Below are positions 6,896 to 16,508 of a stretch of 40,000 nt of DNA, one piece after another; the first letter of the stretch is position 1, and every line of letters begins with the position of its first letter. The notes under the pieces are model-generated. The model was not told the origin of the DNA and searched no databases. It saw only the letters and a list, made by a program, of their open reading frames with translations. This DNA comes from an uncultured Clostridia bacterium (GTDB lineage Bacteria > Bacillota > Clostridia > Christensenellales > UBA1242): contig CALWJZ010000009.1 of assembly GCA_944381145.1 (NCBI GenBank), positions 1 through 40,000 of the forward strand, written 5' to 3'. The position numbers and the translations under genes were made by a program.

Positions 6896-8575
6896 TTAAT
6901 TATTATGATTATAGTGTAGTAACTGATGAATTAAATCATGATTACCTTTCAATAAATCTCTATAAATTTTAGTCACGCCCTCATTTTCACCAGCATTCTT
7001 AAATTTCATGTTGCCATCAACTTTATATATAGTTGAACTACGTTTCTTTATAACTTCTTCTATATCATGTTTATTATAATCTACAAAAGGTTGACCACCA
7101 CCATTTACACAACCACCTGGACATGCCATTACTTCTACGAAGTCATATTTTGATTTGTCTTTTTGTAATTCTTTCATAACCTTAGGTGCATTGGCAAGAC
7201 CATGAACTATAGCAAGTTTAATATTCCTTCCATTCAAATCTACAGATACTTCTTTTACGCCTTCACTGTATCTAACATCATTTACAATATCTTGTTTCTT
7301 TCCTGTTAATTTGTAAATTGCGTATCTTAATGCGGCTTCTGTAACTCCACCTGTTACACCAAATATTAAACCACCACCTGTATATTCACCAAAAGGATCA
7401 TCAAAATTACTATCCTCTAATTTTTCGAAATCAATACTTTTTAGTTTAATTAATTCTGCAAGTTCTCTCGTTGTCAAACTTTTATCAATAGTTCCTCTGG
7501 CTAATATTTCTCGTTTTTTTGCTGTACATGGCATTATTGAAACTATTTTTACTTTTTTGCCTTGATTTTCAAAAAAATATTTAACCAAACTACCAAGCAT
7601 TTCATTAGGAGATTTACTAGTAGAAAGATTATTTACAAATTCAGGATAAAATTTTTCACAATAATTAAACCACGCTGGACAACAACTTGTAAATAATGGT
7701 AAATTTTTATTATTTTTCAAATTTTCAATTAATTCTTGTGCTTCTTCTACTATAGTAAAATCAGCCCCCATATTAACATCGAATACATAATCAAAACCAA
7801 TTTGCTTAAGTGCAGTAACCATTTTCCCTTCGGCAAAAGAACCTATTTCTTCTCCAAATTCTTCGCCAATAGCAACCCTAACACTAGGTGCAACTTGAGC
7901 AATTTTGATAACATCTTCGTCTAATATTTTTAAGACATCGTCAATTTCATTTTTTTGTGACAACGCTCCTGTTGGACATACCAAAACACATTGTCCACAT
8001 CCGACACAAGAACTTTCTTGCAATGATTTATCAAAAGCTGTACCAATTTTTGTATTAAATCCTCTATTGATTTTTGTTATAGCACTACACCCCTGTTTTT
8101 TGGAACAAACTGCAACACATTTGCCACAAAGTATGCATTTACTGTCATCACGTACTATTGCATGATTACTATCATCAGTCAAATTTTCACTTACGTCACC
8201 AGCATATTTTTCGGTATTACAATGAAATTGCTTTGTAAGTGCTTGCAAATCACACTTAAGATTTTTTGTACAATTCAAACAATTTTTGTTATGATTACTA
8301 AGTAATAGTTCCAAAACTTTTTTACGTGCTTTGATTACTTTGTTAGAATTTGTTTTTATATTCATACCTTCTTTTACTTTTGTGGTACAAGAAGTTACCA
8401 ATTTATCAATTCCTTCAACTTCAACTACACAAATTCTACAACTTGCAGGTTCATTTATGTTTTTCAAAAAACAAAGTGTTGGAATATCTATTTTGTTCTT
8501 TTTTGCAACTTGCAAAATTGTTTCATTTGAATCTGCAATAATTTTTTTGTTATTTATTATAACTTGTACTTTCAT
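6896..8575 (-). CDS. hydA: [FeFe]-hydrogenase catalytic subunit of an NADH-linked complex
   Basis: 559 residues. Order: [2Fe-2S] ferredoxin domain (C35, C46, C49, C63); His-Cys3 [4Fe-4S] site (H95, C99, C102, C108); two [4Fe-4S] sites (C147, C150, C153, C157 and C190, C193, C196, C200); then the H-cluster domain. The H-cluster motifs are TSCCPAW (proton-relay C298, ligand C299), MPCTAKK (C350) and MACPGGC (C485, C489), all intact. The protein ends soon after the small-subunit-like tail and lacks the extra C-terminal [2Fe-2S] domain of Thermotoga HydA. It starts 2 bases after hydB, with AAAGGAG inside the end of hydB. With HydB and HydC it should form a cytosolic, probably electron-bifurcating hydrogenase using NADH and reduced ferredoxin. 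Maturases HydEFG are not in the window. Confidence 0.96.
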   Translation of the reverse strand: MKVQVIINNKKIIADSNETILQVAKKNKIDIPTLCFLKNINEPASCRICVVEVEGIDKLVTSCTTKVKEGMNIKTNSNKVIKARKKVLELLLSNHNKNCLNCTKNLKCDLQALTKQFHCNTEKYAGDVSENLTDDSNHAIVRDDSKCILCGKCVAVCSKKQGCSAITKINRGFNTKIGTAFDKSLQESSCVGCGQCVLVCPTGALSQKNEIDDVLKILDEDVIKIAQVAPSVRVAIGEEFGEEIGSFAEGKMVTALKQIGFDYVFDVNMGADFTIVEEAQELIENLKNNKNLPLFTSCCPAWFNYCEKFYPEFVNNLSTSKSPNEMLGSLVKYFFENQGKKVKIVSIMPCTAKKREILARGTIDKSLTTRELAELIKLKSIDFEKLEDSNFDDPFGEYTGGGLIFGVTGGVTEAALRYAIYKLTGKKQDIVNDVRYSEGVKEVSVDLNGRNIKLAIVHGLANAPKVMKELQKDKSKYDFVEVMACPGGCVNGGGQPFVDYNKHDIEEVIKKRSSTIYKVDGNMKFKNAGENEGVTKIYRDLLKGNHDLIHQLLHYNHNN

Positions 8576-8577
8576 AT

Positions 8578-10440
8578 TTACTCCTTTGCTATAGCTCCAA
8601 ACCTACAAGTGTTATAGCATCTGCCACATCCAACGCATTTTTCTTTGTCAATTCTAAATTTCTTTTTTAATTCCCCAGAAATTGCTCCGACAGGACAAAC
8701 TCGACTACAAGCACTGCAACCAATACATTTATCCATTATCACATAACTTGTAAGCGCCTTACATACACCAGCTCTACATTTATGATTAACAATGTGCTCA
8801 ATGTATTCGTCCCTAAAATATTTAAGTGTGCTCAAAACTGGATTTGGACTTGTTTGTCCTAAACCACAAAGTGAATCTTCTTTGACATAATGACATAAAT
8901 CTTCTAGTTTGTCCAAATCTTCTAGAGTTGCTCTGCCTTCTGTAATATTTGTTAATATTTCCAAAATTCTTTTGTTTCCAATTCTACAAGGCGTACATTT
9001 TCCACAACTTTCATCAACTGTAAATTGCAAAAAGAATCTTGCCAAATCAACCATGCAACTATCTTCATCAACAACAATCATTCCACCACTACCCATCATA
9101 GAGCCTAATTCGGAAAGACTTTTGTAATCAATTGGAGTATCTAAATATTCTGCAGGAATACAACCACCACTTGGACCACCCATTTGTACGGCTTTGAATT
9201 TTTTTCCATTAGGAATTCCACCACCTATATCATATATTATTTCTCTAATTGTCGTCCCCATAGGAAGTTCTATCAATCCCGAATTTTTTATTTTGCCAGT
9301 AAGTGCAAAAACCTTTGTTCCTTTGCTATCTTGAGTTCCTATTGAATTAAACCACGAAGCACCATTATTAATGATTTGAGCTACGTTTGCCAAAGTTTCA
9401 ACATTGTTTATCACTGTTGGACACCCAAACAATCCTTTTTCTGCAGGATAAGGAGGCTTTAGAGTTGGTTCTCCACGATTGCCCTCAATACTTCTCATAA
9501 GGGCTGTTTCCTCTCCACAAACAAATGCCCCTGCTCCATATTTTATTTCAAGTTTAAATGAAAAACTTGTTTCAAAAATATTATCTCCTAATAGTCCTTT
9601 TTCATTTGCTTCATCAATAGCCTTTTGCAATCTTTCACCCGCAAGTGGATATTCTGCTCTTAAATAGACAAAACCTTTGCTTGCACCTATTGCATATCCT
9701 GCTATTGCCATTGCTTCAACAATTGCATGAGGATTACCCTCAATAATGCTTCTATCCATAAAAGCTCCCGGATCGCCCTCGTCAGCATTACAAATAACAT
9801 ATTTTTGTGGAGCATCAACTACTTTTGTGTACTCCCATTTTTGACCAGTTGAAAATCCAGCACCCCCTCGTCCTCTAAGACCACTATCCTTTATAATTTT
9901 TATAACCTCTTCTGGTTTCATAGTGGTAATAACTTTGTACAAAGCACTATATCCTTCGAGTGCAATATAATCACCCAACATATTGTCTAAGCTCATAAAT
10001 TCTGCATTGTTTCTTGCAATATATTTTTGCTTTTTGCAAAATTGTAATTCATTTTTTTTGGTTATTTTTTTCCCATTTTCTTCTGGCAATAATCTTTCTA
10101 CCAATTCGCCACCAATTAATTTGTCAATAATTTCTTCAACATCATCTATGCTAACTTTGATGTACATTGCATCTTGTGGATAAATTAATATTACAGGACC
10201 ATTGACACAAAGACCAAAACAACCTACTCCGTGAACTTTTATATCTCTTTCCAAATTTTTTGATTTGATTACTTCAATTAATTTTTCTTCGATACTTTTA
10301 CTTTTGCAACTACGACAACCTGTACCACCACATACCATAATATCGTATTTATAATCAACTTGACTTCCATCTGCATTTTTTCTAAAATTAATTTCTGCCA
10401 AATATTTTTGTTTTATTTCTTGTAATTTTTCAAAATCCAT
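8578..10440 (-). CDS. hydB: NADH-binding flavoprotein subunit of [FeFe]-hydrogenase (NuoF-like)
   Basis: 620 residues, close to known HydB length. Order: N-terminal thioredoxin-like [2Fe-2S] domain (C37, C42, C74, C78); NuoF core with the FMN/NADH motif GLRGRGGAGFSTG (187-199) and GAGAFVCGEETALMRSIEG (302-320); the N3-type [4Fe-4S] site ESCGKCTPCR (C479, C482, C485 with C525); and a C-terminal two-cluster ferredoxin domain (C572, C575, C578, C582 and C602, C605, C608, C612). This is the NAD(H) and FMN entry point of the complex, where bifurcation is thought to take place. AAGGAG precedes ATG 10440. It lies 9 bases after hydC and 2 before hydA, in one operon. Confidence 0.96.
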   Translation of the reverse strand: MDFEKLQEIKQKYLAEINFRKNADGSQVDYKYDIMVCGGTGCRSCKSKSIEEKLIEVIKSKNLERDIKVHGVGCFGLCVNGPVILIYPQDAMYIKVSIDDVEEIIDKLIGGELVERLLPEENGKKITKKNELQFCKKQKYIARNNAEFMSLDNMLGDYIALEGYSALYKVITTMKPEEVIKIIKDSGLRGRGGAGFSTGQKWEYTKVVDAPQKYVICNADEGDPGAFMDRSIIEGNPHAIVEAMAIAGYAIGASKGFVYLRAEYPLAGERLQKAIDEANEKGLLGDNIFETSFSFKLEIKYGAGAFVCGEETALMRSIEGNRGEPTLKPPYPAEKGLFGCPTVINNVETLANVAQIINNGASWFNSIGTQDSKGTKVFALTGKIKNSGLIELPMGTTIREIIYDIGGGIPNGKKFKAVQMGGPSGGCIPAEYLDTPIDYKSLSELGSMMGSGGMIVVDEDSCMVDLARFFLQFTVDESCGKCTPCRIGNKRILEILTNITEGRATLEDLDKLEDLCHYVKEDSLCGLGQTSPNPVLSTLKYFRDEYIEHIVNHKCRAGVCKALTSYVIMDKCIGCSACSRVCPVGAISGELKKKFRIDKEKCVGCGRCYNTCRFGAIAKE

Positions 10441-10449
10441 AATTTCTCC

Positions 10450-10935
10450 TTAATCAGCAAAATTATCAAGTATTCTATCTATGTCTTCGACTTTTAATTT
10501 ACCATAAACTTCTCCATTTATGGTCATAGCTGGAGCAAGGCCACAACACCCCAAGCAACGACAACTTGTTACAATCCATTTGCCGTCTTGAGTCATTTCT
10601 CCCACTCGTACATTCAATTTACTTAATATTTTGTTCAGAACGTCTTGTGCCCCCAAAACAAAGCATGCAGTACCCAAACAAATATCTATGTTGTATTTTG
10701 CCTTTGGCGTTAATGTAAACTGACTATAAAATGAAATAATGCCGTATATTTCACTTTCTGGCATTTCTAAATTTTCAGCAATAATTTTTACTGATTTTTC
10801 TGGAATATATCCAAATATATTTTGAGTAGTTTGAAGAACAACCATTATATTATCTTTATTGCCTTTGTATTTCGATAATACATCATAAAATTCTTTTACT
10901 TGTTCTTCAGTCCCTAATCTTTCACACTGACACAT
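10450..10935 (-). CDS. hydC: Thioredoxin-like [2Fe-2S] subunit of [FeFe]-hydrogenase (NuoE-like)
   Basis: 161 residues, the usual NuoE/HydC size. An N-terminal helical bundle (about 10-75) is followed by a thioredoxin-like ferredoxin fold with [2Fe-2S] ligands C86 and C91 in CLGTAC and C127 and C131 in CLGCC. The short N-terminal MCQC adds two cysteines outside the known site. It is first gene of hydC-hydB-hydA, with AAGGAG before ATG 10935 and a candidate promoter at 10968-10995. It passes electrons within the complex or stabilises HydB. Conserved pattern and context make this assignment secure. Confidence 0.95.
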   Translation of the reverse strand: MCQCERLGTEEQVKEFYDVLSKYKGNKDNIMVVLQTTQNIFGYIPEKSVKIIAENLEMPESEIYGIISFYSQFTLTPKAKYNIDICLGTACFVLGAQDVLNKILSKLNVRVGEMTQDGKWIVTSCRCLGCCGLAPAMTINGEVYGKLKVEDIDRILDNFAD

Positions 10936-10967
10936 ATTTTCTCCTTATTTAGTTTGAAACTATCTTT

Positions 10968-10995
10968 ATTTTAGCAAAATAATTATTTTACTCAA
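10968..10995 (-). promoter_or_regulatory. Candidate promoter of hydCBA
   Basis: On the minus strand, -35 TTGAGT (10990-10995), 16-base spacer, -10 TAAAAT (10968-10973), about 33 bases before the hydC start. The -35 is imperfect. Confidence 0.5.
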
Positions 10996-11019
10996 ATTAT
11001 TTTTTTATTAAATATAAAC

Positions 11020-11047
11020 AAAAAGGCAACAATTTTGCATTATTGCC
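11020..11047 (-). terminator. Intrinsic terminator of the InlB/BspA surface-protein pair
   Basis: On the minus strand GGCAATAAT (11039-11047) pairs with ATTGTTGCC (11025-11033), one T-G wobble, loop of five, then five T. It lies just after the stop at 11055. Confidence 0.8.
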
Positions 11048-11054
11048 CTTATTA

Positions 11055-12452
11055 TTATCGATTTCCAAATATTACATCACTATACATTGACCAGTATGTT
11101 AATTTCAAATACTCTGTGATTAGTGATGATGGCACAAAAATTTTTAAATTTTGTGCACCACCATAGTTTCTATAAGTACCAAAAAATATTCCATTAGAAT
11201 TATTTGGTTCAGCACTTCCCTCTACATTACTTAAAATTACATTTGTAGAGAAAATTTCAAAATTATGCAAATAATTACAACCTGCAAAGGCTTTGCTTCC
11301 AATAAATTCAACTTTATTGAGTTTAATTGATTTCATATTTGCATTTATAAAAGCACTATCTGAAATATTTTCTACATTTTTTAAATCAAGTTCAACATTT
11401 TTTGTTCTATCAAAAGCACCATTAAAAGTATTACTTTCTATTTCTGTTACTTTTGTAGGAAAGTGAAATTGAATTAATTTGCTACAATTTTCAAATGCAC
11501 CTTCTCCTATTCTTTCAACATTATCACCACAAAAAATAACTTGTTCTAAACTTTCGCAATCTCTAAAAGCACAATCTCCTATTTCTATTAATTCACTATT
11601 CAAATAAATAATTTTCAAACTATTTACGCCCGTATCATCAGTCAAAACATTTTGCCAAACACTCTGATATGTTCCATCTTGGTCATTTAAATTTTCGCCA
11701 CTTTGACCTGTTAAAAATTTGTCGTATTCAATATTTTTTATTTTTTTTACAGTACTTGGCAAGATAATCTTATTACATTCCCCCAAGTATCTATTGAGAG
11801 TGCCATCTTCTGATATACTAAATTTTTTTTCGTCAGTATCAAACCATCTACCATAAATATCAATATTTTGGTTGACAACAAACGTTTTTGTATCAAAAGG
11901 TTCTCCGGTACATTCAGGATTGTCATACCACAATAATTGTTCTCCATAATGGTCACTACCTACTTTAGTATTATAAATCAAAGGCAAATCGTAACTTGAA
12001 CCCGGTTCAACATATTGTTCATAATATCCTTTCAAATCATTGATTGGCAAATCCTGATTCTCTTCTCCTTCAGCAAAATTTAATCTTACTGCAAAACCTT
12101 CTTCCCACTTTACATATAATGTAAAACTATTCCATATTCTAGTTCCAAATTGAAATTTGCTATTTAGATTACTATCCTTGCTCCAATAATCAATATAATA
12201 ACCTTCTTTTTTAACTTTTTCTGGCTCAAACACTTTACTTAAAAAATTATACTGTGTTTCTTTTAACTCTTGCTTATACACACTACCACCATTAAGTTCA
12301 TATGTCACAGTATATTTAAATAAAGATTTAACAAAGAAATACATAGCAGTAATAGATATTATTGCTATAAGTAATGCTATCCCAGCAATTTTTAACTTAT
12401 TATATTTAGTATATGTATGAAAAACCTGAGCTTCTTTTGGTTCGTTATTCAT
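11055..12452 (-). CDS. Membrane-anchored surface protein with InlB-type repeats and BspA-type leucine-rich repeats
   Basis: 465 residues. A short cytosolic N terminus is followed by one hydrophobic helix (about 21-42) that looks like an uncleaved anchor, so the rest should face outside. Residues about 48-116 form an InlB B-repeat (VTYELNGGSV ... YVKWEE), with a second diverged copy near 121-205. Residues about 225-455 carry BspA/LRR_5 repeats of the form IGDCAF-x-CESLEQVIF and IGEGAF-x-CSKLIQFHF, closed by the common cap around VPSSLITEYL. No LPXTG sorting signal. Its ATG overlaps the stop of the upstream gene in TAATG, so translation is coupled. BspA proteins usually bind host or bacterial partners; the partner here is unknown. 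Confidence 0.8.
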   Translation of the reverse strand: MNNEPKEAQVFHTYTKYNKLKIAGIALLIAIISITAMYFFVKSLFKYTVTYELNGGSVYKQELKETQYNFLSKVFEPEKVKKEGYYIDYWSKDSNLNSKFQFGTRIWNSFTLYVKWEEGFAVRLNFAEGEENQDLPINDLKGYYEQYVEPGSSYDLPLIYNTKVGSDHYGEQLLWYDNPECTGEPFDTKTFVVNQNIDIYGRWFDTDEKKFSISEDGTLNRYLGECNKIILPSTVKKIKNIEYDKFLTGQSGENLNDQDGTYQSVWQNVLTDDTGVNSLKIIYLNSELIEIGDCAFRDCESLEQVIFCGDNVERIGEGAFENCSKLIQFHFPTKVTEIESNTFNGAFDRTKNVELDLKNVENISDSAFINANMKSIKLNKVEFIGSKAFAGCNYLHNFEIFSTNVILSNVEGSAEPNNSNGIFFGTYRNYGGAQNLKIFVPSSLITEYLKLTYWSMYSDVIFGNR

Positions 12453-13552
12453 TAACGTTTCCTTTTTGTATTTTTTAAATTTGATTGATAAATATATCTT
12501 AGTTTATGCAAATTTTTTGATTTGTTTTTCTTGTATAAAATTATACACAATATTAAAACTGCAACAATAAATAATGCAATTAAATATACATACCAAATGT
12601 TTACAAGTTGAACATATATAATTGTATCATCTGTGATATTTTTCAAAGATGTACTATATGTTGCTACTTGAAATATGCTTTTAGAAATATTTGGTTTTGG
12701 TGCTGTTTCACCATATTTTGTCATAAGTATTTGTTTATCGCCGTTTGGTAAAATATAAGTTATCAAATATTCTTCTAGTTCCCACTTAGGATATAATTCT
12801 AAATCACCATGTGAACCTTGACTAATTTCTGTTATTTGATAAGCAAAATTCTTATCTAAAAACCAACCCATAAAAATGTGCCCTTCTTTTTCTGGATCTT
12901 CTAGTACATAGGTAGGGCTTTCAAAATTATAAGAACTTGGGTTGTTTACATTGTAAGCATCGGTATTATAATCGATGTTATATTCAATAGGTATCCATTT
13001 AGCATATAGATATTTATCTCCAAAAGTATACTTATCTGTAAACAATTGTGGAATACCTTCAAAATTAGCAGATGAGTACCAATCAACAAAAGCATAATAT
13101 GGTCTGCTTGGCTTATAATAATGAATTGGCTTTTCTATAGAATAAACGTCCTGCATTCTCAAATTTTTTATTTCTTCGAGTTCATTATTTGTCAAATAAT
13201 TGTATATAACATTATATTCAATTGGCGACCATTCAATTTTGAATACGACATTTTCTGAAATTACATATTCATCAACTTGAACTTCGTTACCTTCTACCGT
13301 CCATACATAATCATAATATCTAAGGACAGACTGATAGATTTCTGGCGACGATACTTTGTCTCCATATTTACATGTAACATTTATGTTTTGTAATTTATCA
13401 GTTATTATATTTGGCAAAAAATTTTCTATTCTTTCTGTATTGAAATCAAAAGTAACTCTAATATCTTCAGCCAAAACAACTTTGGTAGTTTTGAAAAAAC
13501 CAACAATTGCAATAACTATTAAAATAAAACAAAGATAAAAATTTTTTTTCAT
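12452..13552 (-). CDS. Secreted/membrane protein with InlB-type repeats
   Basis: About 366 residues from ATG 13552. A TTG at 13558 is an alternative start, and neither has a clear ribosome site. The N terminus is a signal peptide (KKNFYLCFILIVIAIVGFF) with a likely cleavage after VLA before ED. The body has several InlB/Listeria-Bacteroides-type repeats; the clearest is HIFMGWFLDKNF ... LELYPKWE, and another ends in LYAKWIP. A hydrophobic helix near the C terminus (about 320-342) precedes a very basic tail ending in KRKR, which would give a type I topology with a short cytosolic end. It overlaps the next gene by 1 base, so the two surface proteins are probably made in fixed ratio and may act together. 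Function unknown. Confidence 0.75.
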   Translation of the reverse strand: MKKNFYLCFILIVIAIVGFFKTTKVVLAEDIRVTFDFNTERIENFLPNIITDKLQNINVTCKYGDKVSSPEIYQSVLRYYDYVWTVEGNEVQVDEYVISENVVFKIEWSPIEYNVIYNYLTNNELEEIKNLRMQDVYSIEKPIHYYKPSRPYYAFVDWYSSANFEGIPQLFTDKYTFGDKYLYAKWIPIEYNIDYNTDAYNVNNPSSYNFESPTYVLEDPEKEGHIFMGWFLDKNFAYQITEISQGSHGDLELYPKWELEEYLITYILPNGDKQILMTKYGETAPKPNISKSIFQVATYSTSLKNITDDTIIYVQLVNIWYVYLIALFIVAVLILCIILYKKNKSKNLHKLRYIYQSNLKNTKRKR

Positions 13553-13750
13553 GACCAAACGCAGAATTTCTACATAATTTTATAAATTATAACAAAATTA
13601 TTTAGAATATACAACTTTTATAACCATGTGTTTATAAATTAAAAATTAACATTTAAATTTCTTAAAAATTTGTATTTCGTATAATTATGGGGCTTAATAA
13701 TTTAATTTAAAAAAATGTATTTGATTCGTATCTTTTATATCTCTATAAAC

Positions 13751-13779
13751 TTGCAAAAAATTCTTGATTATGGTATCAT
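13751..13779 (+). promoter_or_regulatory. Candidate leuS promoter
   Basis: -35 TTGCAA (13751-13756), 17-base spacer, -10 TATCAT (13774-13779), leaving a leader of about 50 bases. No T-box specifier or antiterminator structure fits in so short a leader. Confidence 0.5.
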
Positions 13780-13837
13780 ACTTTATATTTTTAAAACAAA
13801 AATTTAATAAAATTTTTTTAATTTAAGGAATACAATT

Positions 13838-16243
13838 ATGAGTGACATAGAAAAAAAATGGCAAGATATTTGGGAAAAAGAAAAAAGATTTGAAGTTCCA
13901 AATCACGTGGAAGGAAAAGAAAATAAATATATTCTTATTGAATTTCCGTATCCAAGTGGAATAGGTTTACATATGGGACATTGTCGAAGCTATACAGCAA
14001 TTGACGCGTATGCTAGAAAAAAACGTTTAGAGGGATATAATGTAATGTTTCCATTTGGAACTGATGCATATGGCTTAGAAGCTGAAAGAACGGCAATAAA
14101 AGAAAAGAAAAAACCACAAGAAATTGTTGAAAGAAACATAAAAACTTTTCAAAACCAAGTTAAGTCTATTGGCATGAGTATAGATTGGTCAAGGACAATC
14201 AATACTTGCGATCCTGAATATTACAAATGGACACAATGGCAATTTATACAATTTTTTAATCATGGATTAGCAGAAAAAAGAAATATGACAGTTAACTATT
14301 GTCCAAACTGTGGCGTTTTGGCAAATGAAGAAGTTGAAGACGGAAAATGTTGTCAATGTCATAGCGAAACTACACAGAAAGCAAAATCTCAATGGGTTCT
14401 AAAAATGACTGAATATGGCGAAAGACTTGCAGATGATTTAAAAAACACTGATTTTATGGAACACATAAAAACAAGTCAAATAAATTGGATAGGAAAAAGC
14501 CAAGGTGTCGAAGTAGAATTTGAAATTGTCGGAGGTGGAAAATTTTCTATATTTACCACTTGTATAGAAACTATATATGGTATTACATTTATGGTTATTG
14601 CACCCGAAAGTTCTATAGTGGACGAATTAAAACCAAGAATAAAAAATTGGAGTGAAGTCGAAGCCTATAGAAAAGAAACTGCAAAAAAATCTGAATTCGA
14701 TAGAAGCGAATTAAACAAAGACAAAACAGGAGTTATACTTGAGGGAATTTTTGCTATCAATCCAGTAAACAACAAAAAAGTACCAATTTTTTTAGGTGAC
14801 TTTGTTATAGCAAGTTATGGTACTGGGGCTGTCATGGCAGTACCTACACATGACCAAAGAGATTTTGAATTTGCAAAAAAGTACAATATAGAGATGATTC
14901 AAGTAATTGATGGACAAGATGTTTCAGAAAAAGCTTTTGAAAAGCAAGATTATTTAGGCAAGAATTGCAAATTAATCAATAGCGAAGAATTTAGTGGATT
15001 AACTGTAGAAGAATCAAAGGAAAAAATTACTGAAAAATTAGTAAAATTAGGTGTTGCAAAAAAGAAATTAAACTTCAAAATGCGTGATTGGATATTTAGT
15101 CGTCAAAGATATTGGGGAGAACCTATACCAATGATTTATTGTGATCATTGTGGGTGGGTGCCTGTACCAGATAAAGATTTGCCTGTAACACTACCTGATG
15201 TAGAAGTGTATGAACCTACAAAAGATGGCGAAAGTCCTCTATCTGTTATAAAAGACTGGGTCAATACTACTTGTCCAAAATGTGGACAACCTGCAAAACG
15301 AGAAACCGACACAATGCCTGGTTGGGCTGGTTCAAGTTGGTATTACCTTAGATACTGTGATCCTCATAATAATCAGGAGTTAGCAAGTAAAGAAGCACTT
15401 AAATCATGGCTTCCTATCGACCTATATAACGGTGGAAACGAGCATACTACTAGACATTTATTATATGCAAGATTTTGGAATAAATTTTTGTATGATATTG
15501 GTTTAAGCCCTGTTTCAGAGCCTTTCAAAAGAAGAATTTCTCAAGGTTTAATTTTGGGTTCTGATGGTAAAAAAATGAGTAAAAGTGCTGGTAATGGTGT
15601 CGACCCTAAAGAAATAATTGATAAATACAGCGCTGATGCTCTAAGACTTTGGATGTCTTTTATTGGAGATTATTTTGAAAGTGCAAGTTGGAGTGAAGAT
15701 GGAGTCAAAGCTTGTCAGAAATTTATAGGCAGAGTAATAAATTTACAAGATATTTTATACGACGGAAATGATTTTTCAAAAGAACTAGAAGTTGCATTTC
15801 ATACAGCAATAAAGAAAGTAAGTTTAGATATAGACAACATCAAATTTAATACAGCCATTTCAGCACTGATGATTTTACTTAATGAAATAACGAAAGTCGG
15901 TAAAATTAATAATTATGAATACAAAATCTTACTTACTCTTTTGAATCCATTTGCTCCACATATTACCGAAGAGATTTGGACAAATTTGGGTTACTCCCCT
16001 GCAATCAAAGATACTGTATGGCCTAAGTGGAATGAAAATAAACTTGTCAAATCTGAAGTAGAATATGCTATACAAATAAATAATAAAATCATTACTAGAT
16101 TATTTATTTCTACATCTTTGAATAATGAAGAAATTGAACAATTAGTAAAATCTAATGAGAAAGTCGTTTCTGCATTGAATAACAGACAAATTTTCAAATC
16201 AATCATCATACCAAATAGACTGATAAATTTGATTGTAAAATAA
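13838..16243 (+). CDS. leuS: Leucyl-tRNA synthetase
   Basis: 801 residues, normal for bacterial LeuRS. This class I enzyme charges tRNA-Leu. The HIGH motif appears as HMGH (45-48) after PYPSGIGL, and KMSKS is intact at 579-583 in GSDGKKMSKSAGNG. A Cys-rich zinc-like module (CPNCGVLANEE ... CCQCHSE) lies after the first motif. The CP1 editing domain is present, with GTGAVMAVPTHDQRDFEFA. A second Cys cluster, CDHCGWVPVP ... CPKCGQPAKRETDTMPGWAGSSWYY, is typical. AAGGAA lies upstream of ATG 13838. It is a single-gene unit ended by the terminator at 16298-16346. Confidence 0.98.
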   Translation: MSDIEKKWQDIWEKEKRFEVPNHVEGKENKYILIEFPYPSGIGLHMGHCRSYTAIDAYARKKRLEGYNVMFPFGTDAYGLEAERTAIKEKKKPQEIVERNIKTFQNQVKSIGMSIDWSRTINTCDPEYYKWTQWQFIQFFNHGLAEKRNMTVNYCPNCGVLANEEVEDGKCCQCHSETTQKAKSQWVLKMTEYGERLADDLKNTDFMEHIKTSQINWIGKSQGVEVEFEIVGGGKFSIFTTCIETIYGITFMVIAPESSIVDELKPRIKNWSEVEAYRKETAKKSEFDRSELNKDKTGVILEGIFAINPVNNKKVPIFLGDFVIASYGTGAVMAVPTHDQRDFEFAKKYNIEMIQVIDGQDVSEKAFEKQDYLGKNCKLINSEEFSGLTVEESKEKITEKLVKLGVAKKKLNFKMRDWIFSRQRYWGEPIPMIYCDHCGWVPVPDKDLPVTLPDVEVYEPTKDGESPLSVIKDWVNTTCPKCGQPAKRETDTMPGWAGSSWYYLRYCDPHNNQELASKEALKSWLPIDLYNGGNEHTTRHLLYARFWNKFLYDIGLSPVSEPFKRRISQGLILGSDGKKMSKSAGNGVDPKEIIDKYSADALRLWMSFIGDYFESASWSEDGVKACQKFIGRVINLQDILYDGNDFSKELEVAFHTAIKKVSLDIDNIKFNTAISALMILLNEITKVGKINNYEYKILLTLLNPFAPHITEEIWTNLGYSPAIKDTVWPKWNENKLVKSEVEYAIQINNKIITRLFISTSLNNEEIEQLVKSNEKVVSALNNRQIFKSIIIPNRLINLIVK

Positions 16244-16297
16244 ATTTATATTGCAAATATCCAATAGTTTCATTTGTTATTTTGCAAAATTATATAA

Positions 16298-16346
16298 AAA
16301 ATCTGCAATTAAAAAAATTTTTAATTTTTCTAATGTAGATTTTTTT
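16298..16346 (+). terminator. Intrinsic terminator of leuS
   Basis: AAAATCTGCA (16298-16307) pairs with TGTAGATTTT (16334-16343) with one wobble, enclosing a second AT hairpin; seven T follow at 16340-16346. Confidence 0.7.
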
Positions 16347-16508
16347 ATGGTCTATTTTGCTTTCACATGTGACTGATATATTTGACTATAAAAAAATATT
16401 TTTATAAAATAAAGTAAAGAAATATAAAAAATAATTTTTTGTAAAAACAAAAATTTTATTTTGTTATTTGAGATTAATTATTTATTGTTTTTTTAAGTGG
16501 AGTGAAAA

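Noticed and set aside
13559..13837. T-box riboswitch before leuS
   Set aside because: The leader after the likely promoter is only about 50 bases, and neither the T-box sequence nor an antiterminator was seen.
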